Below, one piece after another: positions 24,515 through 36,236 of a stretch of 64,000 nt of DNA. The notes beneath the pieces were generated by a model. It was given only the letters and a program-made list of their open reading frames with translations, did not search any database and was not told the DNA's origin. Each line of letters opens with the position of its first letter. The first letter of the stretch is position 1. The position numbers and the translations under genes were made by a program. The stretch comes from Hyalangium ruber (GTDB lineage Bacteria; Myxococcota; Myxococcia; Myxococcales; Myxococcaceae). The stretch covers positions 85,461-149,460 of the forward strand of contig NZ_JAXIVS010000020.1 of assembly GCF_034259325.1 (NCBI RefSeq), read 5' to 3'.

Positions 24515-24557
24515 GCCAGGTGAAGTGAACCCTTCCTCCCCTTCACAGGCGAACCCC

Positions 24558-25550
24558 ATGCCCGATACCTCCAGACGCTTCGCGCCCCCCGGTCCCCTCG
24601 GCTTCGGGGGTGCCCCGCTGGGCAACATGTTCAACCGCGTCGATGACGCGACGGCCGAGGGCGCCCTGCTCGGGGCCTGGGAGTCCGGCATCCGGTACTT
24701 CGACACGGCGCCCATGTACGGGGCGGGCCTGTCCGAGCACCGCTTCGGCCACGCGCTCCGCCGCTTCAAGCGCGATGAGTACGTGCTCTCCACCAAGGTC
24801 GGCCGCATGTTGACCCCCGACCCGAAAGCGCCCGAGAACCTGGGGCCCTTCATCGGAGTGCTCCCCTTCCGGGATAGCTTCGACTACTCCGCCGACGGCA
24901 CGCGCCGCTCCATCGAGGACAGCCTGCAGCGCCTGGGCATGGGGCGAATCGACATCGCCTACATCCATGACATCGCCGAGGACCACCACGGCCCGATCTG
25001 GAAGGAGGTCTTCGCCACCGCCATGCAAGGGGCGGCGAAGGCGCTCACCCGGCTGCGCGAGGAGGGCGTCATCCGCGCCTGGGGGCTGGGGGTGAACCGG
25101 GTGGAAGCCTGCCAGAAGGCGCTGGAGGAGTCGGACCCCGACGTGTTCCTGCTCGCCGGGCGCTACAGCCTGCTGGACCTCTCGGCGCTGGACACGCTGT
25201 TCCCTGCCTGCGCCGCGCGGGGCGTGAAAGTGGTCGTGGGAGGGCCCTTCAACTCCGGCCTGCTCGCTGGGGGGAAAACCTTCGAGTACGCGGAGGCCCC
25301 CGCTGAGCAGGTGGCCGCGCGCGACCGCATCGCCGCCGTGTGCCAGCAGCATGGCGTGGACATCAAGGCGGCGGCCCTGCAGTTCTGCGCCGCGCACCCC
25401 GTGGTGGCCTCGGTCATTCCCGGCGCCAAGAGCGCCGAGCGGGTGCGCCAGAACATGGAGTTGATGCGTCAGCCCATCCCCGCCGCGTTCTGGCAGGCGC
25501 TGAAGCAGCAGGGAATCCTGCCCGCGCACGCCCCGACTCCGGAGAAGTGA
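24558..25550 (+). CDS. Aldo/keto reductase, L-fucose/D-threo-aldose dehydrogenase-like
   Basis: A 330-residue NAD(P)-dependent oxidoreductase. The catalytic tetrad is visible as Asp in RYFDTAP, Tyr in MYGAGLSE, Lys in VLSTKVGR and His in IAYIHDI. The N-terminal LGFGGAPLGN and the long insert before the YIHD strand (SFDYSADGTRRSIEDSLQRLG) match the group that oxidises L-fucose, D-arabinose or pyridoxal (D-threo-aldose 1-dehydrogenase/pyridoxal 4-dehydrogenase). The C-terminal VIPGAKSAERVRQN binds the cofactor. The dihydroxyacetone kinase gene converges on it 18 bp downstream. Confidence 0.85.
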   Translation: MPDTSRRFAPPGPLGFGGAPLGNMFNRVDDATAEGALLGAWESGIRYFDTAPMYGAGLSEHRFGHALRRFKRDEYVLSTKVGRMLTPDPKAPENLGPFIGVLPFRDSFDYSADGTRRSIEDSLQRLGMGRIDIAYIHDIAEDHHGPIWKEVFATAMQGAAKALTRLREEGVIRAWGLGVNRVEACQKALEESDPDVFLLAGRYSLLDLSALDTLFPACAARGVKVVVGGPFNSGLLAGGKTFEYAEAPAEQVAARDRIAAVCQQHGVDIKAAALQFCAAHPVVASVIPGAKSAERVRQNMELMRQPIPAAFWQALKQQGILPAHAPTPEK

Positions 25551-25568
25551 GCGCCTGGAGGGCCTGCC

Positions 25569-27266
25569 TCACCCGATGAACTGGGACAGGGGCTTCATCC
25601 AGACGACGACGGCCGCCGCCCCGGCGTCGGGAACACCGAGGGCGCGCTCGCCGAGATAGCTGGCGCGCCCCAGCCGAGGCTTCATCCGCGTGGTGGCCTC
25701 GGCGCCCTTCTCCGCCTCCAGGACGCTGGCCTCCCAGGCCTGGGCGGGCGACTGGCCGCTCTTGAGGGCTCGCGCGAACATGTCCGCGGCCGGATGCAGG
25801 GCATCGAGCATCGTCCGGTCTCCGGGCCGGGCGCCGCCGAGCTCCGCCACGGCCTCGACAGCGACCCGGAAGGCCTCGGCCCAGGCCATGGCATTCGGCG
25901 TCTCGTCCGCCAGGTGACGGGCGGCGCGCAGCAACGCGGTGGCGTAGAAGGGCCCCGAGCTCCCGCCAATGCTGCGGCGCAGGGCATTGCCGATCGCCGT
26001 CAGGGCCCGGTGGGGACTGCTCCAAGAGGACTCGGGCAGGGCACGCAGGGCCGCGGCACCGCGCGCCAGGCTGATGCCGAGATCGCCATCCCCCGCCGCG
26101 CTGTCGAGCTCGGTCAAGCGCGTCTCGGCCGCCTCGAACGCGTCGGCGACCGCCAGGACGGCTTGTTTGAAGCGAACCATCCCAGGGTGCTCGGGGTGAG
26201 CCTCCACGGCGGCCGGCTGCGCGGGTGCCCGGGGCGAGACTCGACGTACGGGAGCGAGCTTGCCGTTGCGCGGCCAGGCGGGTGCGGAGGTCTCCGCGTC
26301 GAGCTGGCGCAGCCGCGCGTCATCCACCTTCAACAGGGTCAGCGAGCAGCCCGGCATCTCCAGGGCCGTCAGGAACGAGCCGCTCCAGGCCCGCTCCACG
26401 AGGACCTCCCGCTCGCGCAGCACGGCCAGGGCGCGGCGGGCGACGATCGCCAGCTCCATGGGCGGAGTGCCTCCCAGCCCATTGACCAGCAAGGCCACGC
26501 GGTCCCCGGCGCCAATGCGTCGATCCTCGAGGATGGTCGCCAGCAGGGTGTCCACCAGCGCGTCGGCCGGCTGCAGCGGCACGCGCCGCACGCCCTGCTC
26601 GCCATGGATGCCCAGCCCCAGCTCCATCTCCCCCGGGTCGAGCGTGAAGCCCGGCCGACCCGCCGCGGGCACGGTGCAGGGGCCCAGCGCGACGCCCATG
26701 GTGCCCAGCTCGGCGGCGGTGGCGGCAGCCTCTCGTGCCACCTCCGCGAGCGAGGCGCCCAAGGCAGCGGCGGCGCCAGCCACCTTGTGTACCAGGACCG
26801 TCCCGGCGATTCCCCGGCGGCGCGCGGGCTCGACGGTGTCTCGCAGGGCAACATCGTCGGCGACGACGACCACCTCCGTGGGGATGCCCTCGGCGCGCGC
26901 CAGCTCGGCGGCGAGGCCGAAGTTCAGCCGGTCCCCGGTGTAGTTCTTCACGACCAGGAGCGCGCCAGCCGGCCCCGCGACCGCGCGAATCGCGGCCAGG
27001 ACGGCGTCGGTGCTGGGCGAGGTGAACACGTCCCCGGCGACCGCCGCGTGCAGCATGCCGGGGCCCACATAGCCCGCGTGCGCCGGTTCGTGTCCACTGC
27101 CGCCGCCGGAGATGACCGCGACCTCGCGCCGATGGACCTCGGCGGGGATGTCGGAGCGGACCACCACGGACTCGCCCTCCAGCAGCGCCTGCTCTGGAGA
27201 GAGCGAGACCAGACCCTCGAGCATCTCCCCCACGACGGCGCGGGGGGCATTGACGAGCTTCTTCAT
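25569..27266 (-). CDS. ATP-dependent dihydroxyacetone kinase (fused DhaK-DhaL)
   Basis: A 565-residue single-chain glycerone kinase. The N-terminal DAK1 domain has GGGSGHEPAHAGYVG, the VKNYTGDRLNF motif and GLGIHGEQG, whose His forms the hemiaminal with dihydroxyacetone. After a Pro/Ala-rich linker at about residue 360 the DAK2 domain follows with ELDSAAGDGDLGISLARG, whose Asp residues hold Mg-ATP, and SIGGSSGPFYATAL. The fusion is the ATP-using type, in contrast to the PTS-linked three-subunit enzyme. I start it at ATG 27266 because upstream codons do not resemble the family. Confidence 0.9.
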   Translation of the reverse strand: MKKLVNAPRAVVGEMLEGLVSLSPEQALLEGESVVVRSDIPAEVHRREVAVISGGGSGHEPAHAGYVGPGMLHAAVAGDVFTSPSTDAVLAAIRAVAGPAGALLVVKNYTGDRLNFGLAAELARAEGIPTEVVVVADDVALRDTVEPARRRGIAGTVLVHKVAGAAAALGASLAEVAREAAATAAELGTMGVALGPCTVPAAGRPGFTLDPGEMELGLGIHGEQGVRRVPLQPADALVDTLLATILEDRRIGAGDRVALLVNGLGGTPPMELAIVARRALAVLREREVLVERAWSGSFLTALEMPGCSLTLLKVDDARLRQLDAETSAPAWPRNGKLAPVRRVSPRAPAQPAAVEAHPEHPGMVRFKQAVLAVADAFEAAETRLTELDSAAGDGDLGISLARGAAALRALPESSWSSPHRALTAIGNALRRSIGGSSGPFYATALLRAARHLADETPNAMAWAEAFRVAVEAVAELGGARPGDRTMLDALHPAADMFARALKSGQSPAQAWEASVLEAEKGAEATTRMKPRLGRASYLGERALGVPDAGAAAVVVWMKPLSQFIG

Positions 27267-27473
27267 GCGCTCACGGTGGCCGCACGGCCCAAGCCCCGTC
27301 AAGCACGGCACGGCCAGCACCCGAGCGCCCCCGAGAGGCGGGGCCCAGAGTCCCCATCCCCCAGGCTCAGGGCGAGCGGCGCCTGGGGTGCGCAGTCCCC
27401 AGGCATTCGAGTCATTTCGCATACTTGGCGCTGGCCACCCGCTTGCTCTTCCCAGGGCAACCAGGAGGTCACC

Positions 27474-28220
27474 ATGCGAATCGAGAGCGCGGGGCAGACG
27501 CACATCGGGCGTCGGACTCAGAACGAGGATGCGTACAGCATGCGGCCGGAGTTGGGACTGTTCGTGGTCGCGGACGGGCTTGGCGGGCAGGAAGGCGGAG
27601 AGGTCGCCAGCCAGTGCGTCGTGGAAGCCTTCACCGAGTTCCGCGAGCGGCTGGCGCGAGACGCCGAGGCGACGTGGCCGCACAAGCCAAGCCCCCGGCG
27701 CAGCCCGGAGGAGCGGCTGCTCGTGGCCTGCACGGAGCTGGCGCAGCGCGCGGTGGTCTCCCGCCGCGTGGGGCCCTTGCGGGAGATGGGCTCCACGGTG
27801 GTGGCGCTCGCCCTGGGGCCCCACGGCGCGGCGGTGGCGCACGTGGGGGACAGCCGCCTCTACCGGCTGCGAGACGGGCGGCTGGAGGCGCTCACGCGGG
27901 ACCACTCCATCACGGAGGAGATGCGCGCGGCCGGAATGGAGCCGCCACCTCGGGGGCAGAGCACCTTCGGCCACATCATCACCCGGGCCCTGGGCACGGA
28001 GCGCGCGGAGCCCACGGTGCAGCGGCTGGAACTCCAGCCCGGGGATGTGTACCTGCTGTGCTCGGACGGCCTGTACGAGCCGCTGGGGGCGGAGGGGCTC
28101 GCCGCGCGGATGGCACAGGGCAGCGTCACCGAGGCTTGCGAGTCCCTGGTTTCCGGTGCCTACGATGCCGGGGGCCGTGACAACATCACCGCCGTGGTGC
28201 TGCGTGTCACTGCCGCGTGA
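27474..28220 (+). CDS. PP2C-type Ser/Thr protein phosphatase
   Basis: A 248-residue metal-dependent phosphatase. All core motifs are present: NEDAY, VVADGLGGQEGGEVAS, MGSTVVAL, AHVGDSRLYRLRDG, TRDHS, CSDGLYEPL and GRDNITAVV. It is soluble and without added domains. AGGAGGTC precedes ATG 27474. The FHA-domain gene begins 15 bp after its stop, so the two form a phosphorylation-signalling pair. It could oppose one of the Ser/Thr kinases, but not necessarily the one at 19-20 kb. Confidence 0.9.
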   Translation: MRIESAGQTHIGRRTQNEDAYSMRPELGLFVVADGLGGQEGGEVASQCVVEAFTEFRERLARDAEATWPHKPSPRRSPEERLLVACTELAQRAVVSRRVGPLREMGSTVVALALGPHGAAVAHVGDSRLYRLRDGRLEALTRDHSITEEMRAAGMEPPPRGQSTFGHIITRALGTERAEPTVQRLELQPGDVYLLCSDGLYEPLGAEGLAARMAQGSVTEACESLVSGAYDAGGRDNITAVVLRVTAA

Positions 28221-28235
28221 AGGGACGGACCCCAG

Positions 28236-28763
28236 GTGATTTCAGTCAAGGAACTGCGAGCGCTCGGCGCATCTCTGTCGGAGGAGAAGTTCCGCCACCA
28301 GCTGGGGCCCTTCGCGCTCGTGCAGCGCCCCGTGCGCCCGGGAGAGACCGAGGAGCTGGCCACCACGCACACGGCCAGCCCGGGGACGATCGAGCAGGGG
28401 ATGCTCTCGCTCATCTTCGAGTTCGAGAACCTGTTGGTGGCGACGCTGCCGCCGCTGGGGGAGACGGACTCGCTGATGATCGGTCGGCTGCCGGACTGCG
28501 AGCTGGTGCTCGAGGACGGCTCGGTGTCCAAGCAGCACGCGGTGCTGCACTGGAACCAGGCCGAGGGCGTCTGCACGCTCAAGGATCTGGGCTCGCGCAA
28601 CGGCACGTTCGTGAACGGGGTGATCATCATGAAGCGCGAGAAGGCGCTGCGTGACGGAGACATCCTGAGCTTCGGCAACGTGCCGTTCTGGTTCCTGCTG
28701 ACGAAGACGCTCTACGCGCGGCTCCAGAAGCTGCCGGGTGGCCCGGGCTCGCACGGCGGCTGA
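28236..28763 (+). CDS. FHA-domain protein
   Basis: A 175-residue protein from GTG 28236. The forkhead-associated domain occupies about residues 70-155: LMIGRLPDCELVLEDGSVSKQHA, then TLKDLGSRNGTFVNG, including the Arg, Ser-x-x-His and Asn residues that bind phosphothreonine. The first 65 residues are unassigned. It is probably translated from the same message as the phosphatase and would recruit phosphorylated partners. Confidence 0.85.
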   Translation: MISVKELRALGASLSEEKFRHQLGPFALVQRPVRPGETEELATTHTASPGTIEQGMLSLIFEFENLLVATLPPLGETDSLMIGRLPDCELVLEDGSVSKQHAVLHWNQAEGVCTLKDLGSRNGTFVNGVIIMKREKALRDGDILSFGNVPFWFLLTKTLYARLQKLPGGPGSHGG

Positions 28764-28772
28764 GCGCCCGGG

Positions 28773-31448
28773 CTACTCTGCCCGGAGCGTGACGGCCGGC
28801 GGCACGCGCGTGGCCCGCCGTGCTGGCAACCAGCTGGCGAGCACCGCCACCGCGAGCAGCCCCGCCACCACGCAGGCGAAGGTGAGGGGGTCGTGCGCGC
28901 GCACCCCATAGAGCACGCTCTCCATGAGCCGCGCGAGCGCGAGCGCACCGGCCAGGCCCAGTGCGACGCCCGCCCCCACCAGCCGCAGGCCTCCGCCCAT
29001 CACCATCCGCAGCACATCCCCGGGCGTGGCGCCGAGCGCCAGCCGGACGCCAATCTCCCGGCGCCGCTGGCTCACGGTGTACGCGAGCACCCCGTAGATG
29101 CCCACCGCGCCGAGCAGGAGCCCGAGCGCCGCGAACAGGCCCATCAGCACGGCGAGGAGCCTCGGGCGTGCCACTCCCTCGCGCATCACCTGCTCCAGGG
29201 TGGTGACGCGGTTGATGGTCTGGTTCGGGTCCACGCTCCACACCGCCTTCTGCACATCGGCCGCCACCCGCATCGGGTCGCCACGGCCGCGCACCATCAG
29301 GTTCACGCTGGAGCGGCTGTTCTGGAGCACGTGGACGTAGAGCATCGGCTCGACGGGCTCGGAGGGGCCTGCCTGCCGGGTGTCTCCCACCACGCCGACG
29401 ATGGTCACCGGATCGCCGCCGAGCGTGAGCGTCTGCTCGACCGGGTCGCCCTCCAGTCCGTAGCGGCGCACGAACGCCTCGTTGACCACCACCACGAACC
29501 GGGACTGCTTGCCCTCCCGGTCATCGTCGGTGAAGTCGCGGCCGGCCTTCACGGGGATGTGCAGGGTGCGGAAGTAGTCGCGGCTGATGTGCTGGATGTT
29601 GACGCGCATCAGCTCGTCGGGCTTGCCGGGCACGGCCAGGCGGATCATCTCCACATCGGACTGCCCGGGCAGCGTCTTGGCGGCGCCGACCGACTCCACG
29701 CCGGGCAGCGCGCGCACCGCCTCGAGCACCCGCTGGTAGTACGCCGTCCGCTCATTGTCGTGCGCGGAGCCGATGCTGAAGTGGACGACGGAGACGCCCT
29801 GTGGGTCGAAGCCCATGTCCGTGGACAGCAGGTGCGAAAGGCTGCGCGCCGCGAGCCCCGCCCCGCTGGCGAGCACCACCGCGAGCGCCACCTCCACCAC
29901 CACCAACCCACCCCGCAGGCGCCGCCCGCCACCCGCTCCCTGGCCCGGAGAAGCGCCCTTGAGCAAGGGTTGCAGTGACGGCGACGACGCCCGGAGCGCG
30001 GGCAGCAGCCCGAACAGCACCCCGGTGGCAGCAGACAGGCCCAGCGTGAACGCGAGCACCGCGCCGTCCAGCCGCACCTCGCTCGCGCGAGGCAGCCGCC
30101 CGGCCGCCAGCTGCACCAGCCCCTCGGCTCCGAGCACCGCGACGACGAGGCCCAGCAGCCCGCCAGCGACGGCAAGCAGGAGGCTCTCGGTGAGCAACTG
30201 GCGCATGAGCCGCCCGGGAGAGGCCCCCAGCGCCGTGCGGACCGCCAGCTCCTGCGCGCGCACCGTGCCGCGCGCCAGCAGCAGGTTGGCGAGGTTGGCG
30301 CAGGCGATGAGCAGGATGAAGGCCACCGCGCCCAGCAGCACCAGCAGGCTCGTCTTCACCTCCCCCACCATCGCCTCGTGCAGAGGCACGACGGTGGCGC
30401 CGACGAAGCGTGCGTTGGAGGCGGGGTGCTCGGCCTCGAGCGCGCGAGACACGCCCTCGAGCTCCGCGCGGGCCGAGTCCACCGTCACCCCGGGCTTGAG
30501 CCGGCCCACGCCCATCAACCAGCGAGACCCACGCTGCTGCCACGGCACACTGTCCTGCGTGAGCCAGGCCACGGGCAGCCACACCTCTGTCGCGGGCGAC
30601 GGGAAGTCGAAGCCGCGAGGCATGACGCCCAGCACCGTGTGGGGCTTGCCCTCGAGCGTGACGGAGCGGCCCACCACGTCCTGCGCGCCGCCGAAGCGCC
30701 GCTGCCACAGCCCATGGCTGAGCACCACCACGTCCGCCTGTCCGGGCACGTGGTCCTGGGCCTGGAACGGCCGCCCGAGCAGGGGGGCGCTGCCGAGCGT
30801 CTGGAAGAAGCCGTCCGAGACGTAGGCGGCCGACAGGCGCTGGGGCTCGCCATCGCCGAGCAGGTCCACGCCAGTCCGGCCCTCGGCGTAGAAGTAGGCG
30901 CCAGCGGACTCCAGGGACTTCGACTGGGTGCGCCAGTCCTCGAAGTCCGGGAAGGAGAAGACGCCCCGGGGCGTCTCGGGCGCCCGCTGCCACAACTGCA
31001 CCAGGCGCTCGGGCGCGGGGTACGGCAGCTCGCGCAGGAGCACCCCGCGCACCACGCCGAAGATGGCCGTGTTGGCGCCGATGCCCAGCGCCAGCGTCAG
31101 CACCGCCACCAGCGTGAAGCCCGGCGTGCGCAGCAGGCCACGCACCCCATACCGCACGTCCTGCACCAGCGCGCCCCATCGCCTTGCCCGGCCCACTTCC
31201 TGCTCCCTTCGGCGGCTCAGCTCCACGCAGGTGTCGCGGTAGTTGGCCACATCCCCGAAGCGCCGCAGCGCCTCCTGGCGCGCAGCTTCCGGCGTCATCC
31301 CGCTCTTCACGAGCCGCTCCACGCTCAGCTCGAGGTGGAAGCGCATCTCCTCGTCCACGTCCTGCTCGGGAGCGGGAGGCCGCACCGCCAGGCGCAACAA
31401 GCGCCGGAACGGCCACGGGAGCGCGCGTCGAGAATCACCTTCGGCCAT
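28773..31448 (-). CDS. Duplicated ABC transporter permease (ADOP type, MacB/FtsX fold)
   Basis: An 891-residue inner-membrane protein. An N-terminal soluble part (DEEMRFHLELSVERLVKSGMTPEAAR ... LRRFGD) typical of acidobacterial/myxobacterial orphan permeases is followed by MacB-type periplasmic regions and two four-helix FtsX units: the first starts at GFTLVAVLTLALGIGANTAIF, and core helices recur near residues 365-480 and 780-880. No ATPase gene accompanies it. It lies 15 bp after the PadR gene on the same strand, the usual arrangement, in which PadR represses the permease. Substrate unknown, probably a lipid, peptide or antibiotic. Confidence 0.85.
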   Translation of the reverse strand: MAEGDSRRALPWPFRRLLRLAVRPPAPEQDVDEEMRFHLELSVERLVKSGMTPEAARQEALRRFGDVANYRDTCVELSRRREQEVGRARRWGALVQDVRYGVRGLLRTPGFTLVAVLTLALGIGANTAIFGVVRGVLLRELPYPAPERLVQLWQRAPETPRGVFSFPDFEDWRTQSKSLESAGAYFYAEGRTGVDLLGDGEPQRLSAAYVSDGFFQTLGSAPLLGRPFQAQDHVPGQADVVVLSHGLWQRRFGGAQDVVGRSVTLEGKPHTVLGVMPRGFDFPSPATEVWLPVAWLTQDSVPWQQRGSRWLMGVGRLKPGVTVDSARAELEGVSRALEAEHPASNARFVGATVVPLHEAMVGEVKTSLLVLLGAVAFILLIACANLANLLLARGTVRAQELAVRTALGASPGRLMRQLLTESLLLAVAGGLLGLVVAVLGAEGLVQLAAGRLPRASEVRLDGAVLAFTLGLSAATGVLFGLLPALRASSPSLQPLLKGASPGQGAGGGRRLRGGLVVVEVALAVVLASGAGLAARSLSHLLSTDMGFDPQGVSVVHFSIGSAHDNERTAYYQRVLEAVRALPGVESVGAAKTLPGQSDVEMIRLAVPGKPDELMRVNIQHISRDYFRTLHIPVKAGRDFTDDDREGKQSRFVVVVNEAFVRRYGLEGDPVEQTLTLGGDPVTIVGVVGDTRQAGPSEPVEPMLYVHVLQNSRSSVNLMVRGRGDPMRVAADVQKAVWSVDPNQTINRVTTLEQVMREGVARPRLLAVLMGLFAALGLLLGAVGIYGVLAYTVSQRRREIGVRLALGATPGDVLRMVMGGGLRLVGAGVALGLAGALALARLMESVLYGVRAHDPLTFACVVAGLLAVAVLASWLPARRATRVPPAVTLRAE

Positions 31449-31463
31449 GGCTCACCCCCGCGC

Positions 31464-31796
31464 TCAAGCCGAGCGAAGGACGCGCGTGACGGCGTCCGAG
31501 TAGGCCAGCCAGTGCTGGGTGCCGGCGCGAAGCTGCGCGCGGCCCTCCCCCGTCAGCCGGTAGAACTTGGCGCGCCGGTTGTTCTCCGACACGCCCCACT
31601 CGGCCTCGAGCCAGCCGCGCCGCTCCAACCGGTGCAGCGCGGGGTAGAGCGCGCCCTCGTCCACCTTGAGCGCCTCGCCGCTGTGCATGCGAATGAGCTC
31701 GGCGACGCCATAGCCATGCTGGGGCCCCCACGAGACGGCCTTGAGCACCAGCACATCCAGCGTGCCCTGCAACAGCTCCAGCGACGTGTCACCCAT
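31464..31796 (-). CDS. PadR-family transcriptional repressor
   Basis: A 110-residue winged-helix regulator: QGTLDVLVLKAVSWGPQHGYGVAELI, then VDEGALYPALHRLERRGWLEAEWG and NNRRAKFYRLTGEGRAQL, the standard PadR helix-turn-helix and wing. The short C-terminal helix (WLAYSDAVTRVL) gives the dimer. It precedes the ADOP permease in one operon, and two inverted repeats directly upstream look like its own operators. Such regulators often respond to a small aromatic or antibiotic ligand. Confidence 0.9.
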   Translation of the reverse strand: MGDTSLELLQGTLDVLVLKAVSWGPQHGYGVAELIRMHSGEALKVDEGALYPALHRLERRGWLEAEWGVSENNRRAKFYRLTGEGRAQLRAGTQHWLAYSDAVTRVLRSA

Positions 31797-31802
31797 GAAG
31801 CT

Positions 31803-31858
31803 CTCCCCTAGACGGCTTAGGGGAGAATGCCGGGCTTCCCCTAAGACGTCAAGGGGAG
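31803..31858. promoter_or_regulatory. Two adjacent PadR-type operators
   Basis: Arms CTCCCCTA and TAGGGGAG enclose seven bases at 31803-31825; ten bases later a second, imperfect copy (CTTCCCCT ... AAGGGGAG) spans 31835-31858. Both lie within 65 bp upstream of the PadR start, on the promoter side. Paired dyads of this size fit autoregulation by a PadR dimer; binding is inferred. Confidence 0.6.
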
Positions 31859-31897
31859 CAGCCGCAACCGCACTGTTCGCCCGAGCCCGCGCTCAGG

Positions 31898-32758
31898 TCA
31901 GAGGTTGCGGATGAAGCTGGTGATCAAGTCGGCGCAGACCTGCGGCGCTTCGTGCTGCGGGCCATGCCCCATCTGCGGGAACACCATCAGATGTACGGCC
32001 TGGGTCTGCGGCGTCACGTCGAACCAGTTCTCGACCGGGAAGACGATCTCCTTATCGCCGGAGATGACCAGAGAGGGAATGCGGGTCGTCTTGAGGAAGT
32101 CGAGATAGCCGTTGTCATCGACGAAGATGTCGTCGCCCTGGGTCTCGGCCAGGAGCTTCATGACGGTGGCGATGGGAATCGCCGGGCTGACATCCGTGGT
32201 GCGCGCGGCGATCCGGCGGTGCGAAGCCAGCGCGGCGTCGCGGGACTTCTGCGAGTCGGGGTGGAAGAACAGGACGATCTCGTCATCCAGGTCGTTCACG
32301 GGCTTCAGGGCGCGCTCATAGAAGACGGGCTTCGCCCCCAGGCGCACCTTGCCCGGCGGGGTGGTGCCAATCAGCACGTTCGCGAGGATGCGTTGCGGAT
32401 GCAGGCGCGTCACCACCTGCGACGCGATTCCGCCCAGCGACCAGCCGCCGATGACGAAGCGCTCGAGGCCCAGCGCGTCGGCCAGATCGACCGCGTCCTG
32501 CGCCATCTTCGTGCGCACATAGCTGGGCTGGCCGGTCGACAGGCCGAGGCCGGAGTAGTCGAAGGTGATGACGCGGTGGTGGACCGCCAGCGCATCGAGA
32601 AAGGCGGGGTCCCACGAGTCGAGGATGCCGCGAAACCGCAGGCACAGGATGAGGGGCACGCCCTTGCCGATGTCGCGATAGGCGAGGCGGCGGCCCTTCA
32701 CCTCGACGAAGCGGGTGGGCGTGTTGACGGCGGTGGAAACGGTGGCAGGCGCATCCAT
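31898..32758 (-). CDS. Alpha/beta hydrolase
   Basis: A 286-residue hydrolase from ATG 32758, with GAGAGGAGCC upstream. The nucleophile elbow is GGWSLGGIAS, the family strand RVITFDYSGLGLSTG precedes it, the acid is probably Asp in LVISGDKEIVFP and the base His is in PQMGHGPQHEAP. LCLRFRG replaces the usual oxyanion HG motif (LLLHGF), a change that may affect activity. It resembles haloperoxidase/esterase-like members of the fold. Single gene, divergent from the transglutaminase. Confidence 0.8.
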   Translation of the reverse strand: MDAPATVSTAVNTPTRFVEVKGRRLAYRDIGKGVPLILCLRFRGILDSWDPAFLDALAVHHRVITFDYSGLGLSTGQPSYVRTKMAQDAVDLADALGLERFVIGGWSLGGIASQVVTRLHPQRILANVLIGTTPPGKVRLGAKPVFYERALKPVNDLDDEIVLFFHPDSQKSRDAALASHRRIAARTTDVSPAIPIATVMKLLAETQGDDIFVDDNGYLDFLKTTRIPSLVISGDKEIVFPVENWFDVTPQTQAVHLMVFPQMGHGPQHEAPQVCADLITSFIRNL

Positions 32759-32828
32759 GGTCAGGCTCCTCTCAGGGGAACGCATCGAACTCCGTGGGGG
32801 TTGAGCGGCTTGAACCTTGGTATAGCCC

Positions 32829-36143
<3,315 letters not shown>

Positions 36144-36236
36144 GGTGGCCGTCACCGGCGACCTTCTCCGAGGAGGGTGCTTCGGCTACCCTCCGCCGGC
36201 CCCGCGCCTGTTGCGGTCGCCAACCAAGCCCACCGG

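Noticed and set aside
25569..27974. Dihydroxyacetone kinase extended at its N-terminus to 801 residues
   Set aside because: The family start is at ATG 27266, and the extra frame runs antisense into the PP2C gene.
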